This document shows positions 61,666-64,000 of a stretch of 64,000 bases of DNA, piece after piece. The notes beneath the pieces were generated by a model. The model made no database searches, was not told the DNA's origin, and saw nothing but the letters and a program-made list of their open reading frames with translations. The first letter of the stretch is position 1. The number at the start of each line of letters is the position of its first letter. The stretch comes from Lewinellaceae bacterium (GTDB taxonomy: Bacteria; Bacteroidota; Bacteroidia; Chitinophagales; Saprospiraceae). Location: NCBI GenBank assembly GCA_020636195.1, contig JACJYH010000002.1:558001-622000 (forward strand), given 5' to 3'. A program made the translations under genes and the position numbers.

Positions 61666-62194
61666 TAGCGAAAATTTTGAACCAAAATTAGTGGAGGAGT
61701 CCAAGACAGTGATGACAGAGATGATCATGCCAAATGATACCAACCCTATGGGAAATCTCATGGGTGGATATCTAATGAGGTGGATGGATATTGCCGGTGC
61801 CATCTGTGCTGCAAGGCACTGCGACGCCCATGTAGCTACTGCTTCTGTGGATCACATTTCATTTCACGAACCCATAAAATTGGGTGATGTGATTACGCTG
61901 ACGGCACGGGTGACACGCGCTTTCACCACTTCTGTTGAAATATTTGTAGAGGTGAGTGCAGCAGATATTACCGGTGCCAATGCTAGGCAGTCCAACCATG
62001 CGTATTTTACATTTGTGGCCATGGATACATCTACCATGAAACCGATCCCAATTCCTAAAGTGAATCCGATCACTTCAGAAGAAAAAACACGATATGATTC
62101 CGCATCGCGGAGGAGGGAATTGCGGTTGATCTTAGCGGGTCGCATGAAGCCAACGGAGGCGAAAGAACTGCAAATGTTTTTTAAAGAAATGTAG
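61658..62194 (+). CDS. Acyl-CoA thioesterase (hotdog fold)
   Basis: 178 aa from ATG at 61658. Hotdog features: MPNDTNPMGNLMGGYLMRWMDIAGAICAARHC, ATASVDHISFHEPIKLGDVITL, VSAADITGANARQSNHAYFTFVAMD. It hydrolyses acyl-CoA thioesters (YciA/BFIT-like). Overlaps lipB by 8 bp, so the two are co-translated. Confidence 0.92.
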   Translation: MVNSENFEPKLVEESKTVMTEMIMPNDTNPMGNLMGGYLMRWMDIAGAICAARHCDAHVATASVDHISFHEPIKLGDVITLTARVTRAFTTSVEIFVEVSAADITGANARQSNHAYFTFVAMDTSTMKPIPIPKVNPITSEEKTRYDSASRRRELRLILAGRMKPTEAKELQMFFKEM

Positions 62195-62422
62195 GATAAT
62201 GGGCTAATATGTCAGAAAGAGCACAAAAGTAAATTTATATTTTTCTTCAAATAAAAGGACGAGCGGCATAAACATTAAGTTGAATGGACACCACAACCCT
62301 TTATCTCTGAAGTTAACTTGGCCAAATGGGAGGATTTTATTCGATCGTAAAACAAAGATATTTTAAATTTGCCTAAGTAATTTTGCACTACATGAAAAAC
62401 GTTCAGCGTATAAGTGGGCAGT
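62195..62422. other. Spacer with hairpin before cassette repeat
   Basis: No gene. TTTTGCACT (62381-62389) and AGTGCAAAA (62420-62428) form a perfect 9-bp stem that touches the left edge of the ~150-bp repeat. The rest shows no supported feature. Confidence 0.4.
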
Positions 62423-62573
62423 GCAAAAATAAATTTGTCCGATTGAAAAAGATATCCCATTTTTGTATGGTCGAAAAAAATCATGATGGCTTTAGAGACT
62501 TTTTCAATAATTAGTTTGAATTTTCATAGAAACCCGAAAGTTGCTAGAATTTTTGTTTGTATGGTAATAAGTT
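62423..62573 (+). repeat. Cassette-boundary repeat, left copy
   Basis: About 150 bp that match 63759-63910: AAAAATAAATTTG, GTCGAAAAAAAT, ATGGCTTTAGAGAC, TTTTTCAATAAT, AACCCGAAAGTTGCTAGA, GTAAYAAGTT. It contains ATTGAAAAAG (62442-62451) facing CTTTTTCAAT (62499-62508). It ends at the GTT of GTTACCCACC. Confidence 0.85.
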
Positions 62574-63600
62574 ACCCACCATTAAAAAAATAGGCTGACA
62601 ATGATAAATATAGTTGAAGAAGAAGCGACTATTTTGAAATTCTATAAGAGATTTCAAAATCATTTAAGTACCTACTTAAATAGAAGTGTTGATTGTTGGG
62701 TTGGTTATCCAAGTGGGAGTTTTGAAGATACAGTTAAATATTCGATTGATCTAAATATTTGGTTATCAACCAAAGGGCATGACACTAAATATTGGAATGG
62801 CTTTGGTGTTGGACAACCAATTGAAAACCATAACAATTCTTTAAACGGTGAAATAAACTTCCCAATAAGTGGAATTTATAGACGAGTTGCGGGTGCATTT
62901 GGAATTGAAGATAAAGGAACAATCCTAGTGCTTCACCGTGGAAAAATTGGTGGTGGTACAAAAGGAATAGGAAAGTATTTTTTCACGGATAATTTTCGTG
63001 GTGATTTTGTGGACGCTATTGATGGAGATAGAGAGTCAAGATTTTGTGTTGTAGGCGAACTTGAGTCTAAACACTTTCCTGAACAAGTTGCAAACTTCAT
63101 AAAGGAAATACATAGAGTCAAGCAGTTAATAAAGTATCCTGAAAAGTATAATTTTAATTTTCTAAATGACTACAGTTTTGTAAACGAACATTCGGGGGTT
63201 ACGTACCCAGAAAACCAAGGTGGAAAAACAATTGAAAGAACCCATGGAATAATAGTAAACGCCTTGGCAGAAGAACTTAAAGCTTTAGGCTACAAAGTTG
63301 CTAATGATAGAAATAGGGACTTATTCACATATAGTAAAAGTAGAGTTGAAAATCTTTTTGAGATAAAAACTAACTGCGGAACTCAAAGCTTATATACTGC
63401 ATTGGGCCAATTGCTTATCTACAGCATTCCAGTTCCTAATGACATTAATTTATTCATGGTTATACCAACAGAATTAAAAAGGGAAGTTTCTTTAAGATTG
63501 TCTGAGCTAGGAATTCAAATTATTTACTTCAATTGGGAAGATGATACTCCAGTATTTAAAGAATTGAATAAACACATGAAAATAAAAAACGGTGGGTAAC
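62571..63600 (+). mobile_element. Gene-cassette-like unit bounded by 10-bp inverted repeat
   Basis: GTTACCCACC (62571-62580) and GGTGGGTAAC (63591-63600) are exact reverse complements and enclose exactly one gene, whose stop codon lies in the second copy. In integron gene cassettes the first bases of the cassette complement the inverse core (ending AAC) at the end of the same cassette; the arrangement here is alike. Consensus GTTRRRY is matched only in GTTA, and no integrase is in view. Confidence 0.55.
62601..63599 (+). CDS. PD-(D/E)XK nuclease-like protein (orphan restriction-like)
   Basis: 332 aa. The N-terminal ~190 residues are unlike any family I know (GYPSGSFEDTVKYSIDLNIWL, GEINFPISGIYRRVAGAFGIEDKGTILVLHRGKIGGGTKG). 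The C-terminal part holds a PD-(D/E)XK-type core: D240 in NRDLF, E254 and K256 in LFEIKT and Q270 in TALGQLLIYS, the D-ExK-QxxxY set of many restriction and repair nucleases. No methyltransferase is encoded beside it. It starts 30 bp after the GTT core of the left boundary. It may be a defence effector carried as a cassette. Confidence 0.75.
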   Translation: MINIVEEEATILKFYKRFQNHLSTYLNRSVDCWVGYPSGSFEDTVKYSIDLNIWLSTKGHDTKYWNGFGVGQPIENHNNSLNGEINFPISGIYRRVAGAFGIEDKGTILVLHRGKIGGGTKGIGKYFFTDNFRGDFVDAIDGDRESRFCVVGELESKHFPEQVANFIKEIHRVKQLIKYPEKYNFNFLNDYSFVNEHSGVTYPENQGGKTIERTHGIIVNALAEELKALGYKVANDRNRDLFTYSKSRVENLFEIKTNCGTQSLYTALGQLLIYSIPVPNDINLFMVIPTELKREVSLRLSELGIQIIYFNWEDDTPVFKELNKHMKIKNGG

Positions 63601-63627
63601 ATTTAAGGCCGTAAGTTGTGTTGAAAA

Positions 63628-63705
63628 CCGACTTTCAGACTGTGTTGAACGAAGCGGTACTTGTAGTGGAAATGAAATTTCATTACAAGTCCCCTGAAAG
63701 TACGG
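63628..63705 (+). other. Strong nested hairpin downstream of the nuclease gene
   Basis: Outer stem CCG-ACTTTCAG (63628-63638) with CTGAAAGT-A-CGG (63694-63705) has one bulged A. Inner stem ACTTGTAGTG (63659-63668) pairs with CATTACAAGT (63681-63690) with one G-T. A 20-nt one-sided loop separates the stems. Such folded single strands with extrahelical bases recall attC sites. Confidence 0.55.
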
Positions 63706-63758
63706 CGATTATTACTCATGTCACAGACTAGATGAAGAAAGGTGTGATTTCGCGCTTA

Positions 63759-63910
63759 TGAAAAATAAATTTGCACCTTTGAAGAAGATCTCCTATTTTT
63801 GTGTAGTCGAAAAAAATTCAAGATGGCTTTAGAGACTTTTTCAATAATGATGCTGATAATTCAGAAAAACCCGAAAGTTGCTAGATTTTTTGTTCGTATT
63901 GTAACAAGTT
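63759..63910 (+). repeat. Cassette-boundary repeat, right copy
   Basis: Second copy of the ~150-bp repeat at 62423. It ends at the GTT at 63908-63910, after which the sequences of the two junctions diverge (GTTACCCACC versus GTTATAGGGC). Confidence 0.85.
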
Positions 63911-63935
63911 ATAGGGCATTTTAAAAGACGACACA

Positions 63936-64000
63936 TTGACAAGAATAGCGACCATATTCATAGGCCTGACTCTTTTAACTTCTTGCGACTGTGATCAGCG
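63936..64000 (+). CDS. Lipoprotein, 5' end of the next cassette gene (partial)
   Basis: From a TTG at 63936 an open frame runs to the window end: MTRIATIFIGLTLLTSCDCD, a signal peptide with lipobox LTSC. It starts 28 bp after the GTT core, nearly the distance (30 bp) seen for the nuclease gene after its core. Function cannot be judged from 22 residues. Confidence 0.55.
   Translation, partial: MTRIATIFIGLTLLTSCDCDQ

Noticed and set aside
62571..63914. Standard class-type attC site
   Set aside because: GTTACCC and GTTATAG do not meet GTTRRRY and the distance between inverse core and next core (~315 bp) is far over the usual 57-141 bp, so a standard attC is not claimed; only a cassette-like arrangement is.

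Overview
The window is a chromosomal segment of a Bacteroidota bacterium, most likely a Saprospiraceae-like member of the Chitinophagia/Saprospiria side of the phylum (inference). The evidence is AT-rich DNA, TANNTTTG-type promoters with an upstream TTG, type IX secretion system (T9SS) C-terminal sorting domains of both type A and type B, PorP/SprF-like and PorE-like proteins, many SPII lipoproteins, a TonB-dependent receptor with a carboxypeptidase-regulatory N-domain, and a Bacteroidota-style sphingolipid gene set.

Left part (1-17.5 kb): a DUF1800 gene cut by the window edge, lipoprotein MsrB with a small membrane protein, a large T9SS-sorted exoprotein, a TolB-like propeller protein, a TonB-dependent receptor, a TfoX-like protein, a DUF4920 lipoprotein, a MORN-caspase fusion next to a PGM1-type ATP-grasp ligase, an amidohydrolase, PAP2 and EamA membrane proteins, a YciI protein and a haem-motif lipoprotein. 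Middle-left (17.5-31 kb): a TMEM175-type channel whose 5' end has been duplicated and fused to an unrelated Cys-rich ORF, two T9SS/outer-membrane genes, and an 8.8-kb operon of a giant type-B T9SS adhesin, a PorP/SprF protein and a PorE-like OmpA protein.

Middle (31-40.4 kb): housekeeping genes (iscA-like, ruvB, cystathionine beta-synthase, a nucleotidase split into two genes, a GMC oxidoreductase, dnaA, a thioredoxin lipoprotein) and a tRNA-Val/Ser/Pro cluster. Directly after the tRNAs lies the most unusual locus (40.79-45.06 kb): four head-to-tail units of about 1.05 kb. Each unit holds a short HExxH zinc-peptidase-like module (86-91 aa) and a Cys/His-rich lipoprotein of about 240 aa. It looks like an orphan array of metallopeptidase toxin tips with cognate immunity or partner lipoproteins; two of the four tips have lost active-site residues.

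Right part (45-62 kb): a TPR protein, ribH, a membrane VWA-like protein, tRNA-Glu, pdhA, and a minus-strand operon with a nearly complete sphingolipid pathway (Spt-like, GNAT, NAD-epimerase, lipid kinase) followed by ddl and a type-B T9SS protein; then lipB and an acyl-CoA thioesterase. The right edge (62.4-64 kb) holds a gene-cassette-like arrangement: a PD-(D/E)XK nuclease gene between two copies of a ~150-bp repeat, with a GTT core repeated at each junction and the next reading frame starting at nearly the same distance from it.

A ~155-bp interspersed repeat with terminal inverted repeats (MITE-like) occurs at least four times plus one stub. One copy sits between a candidate promoter and pdhA, another just upstream of a lipocalin-like lipoprotein gene.
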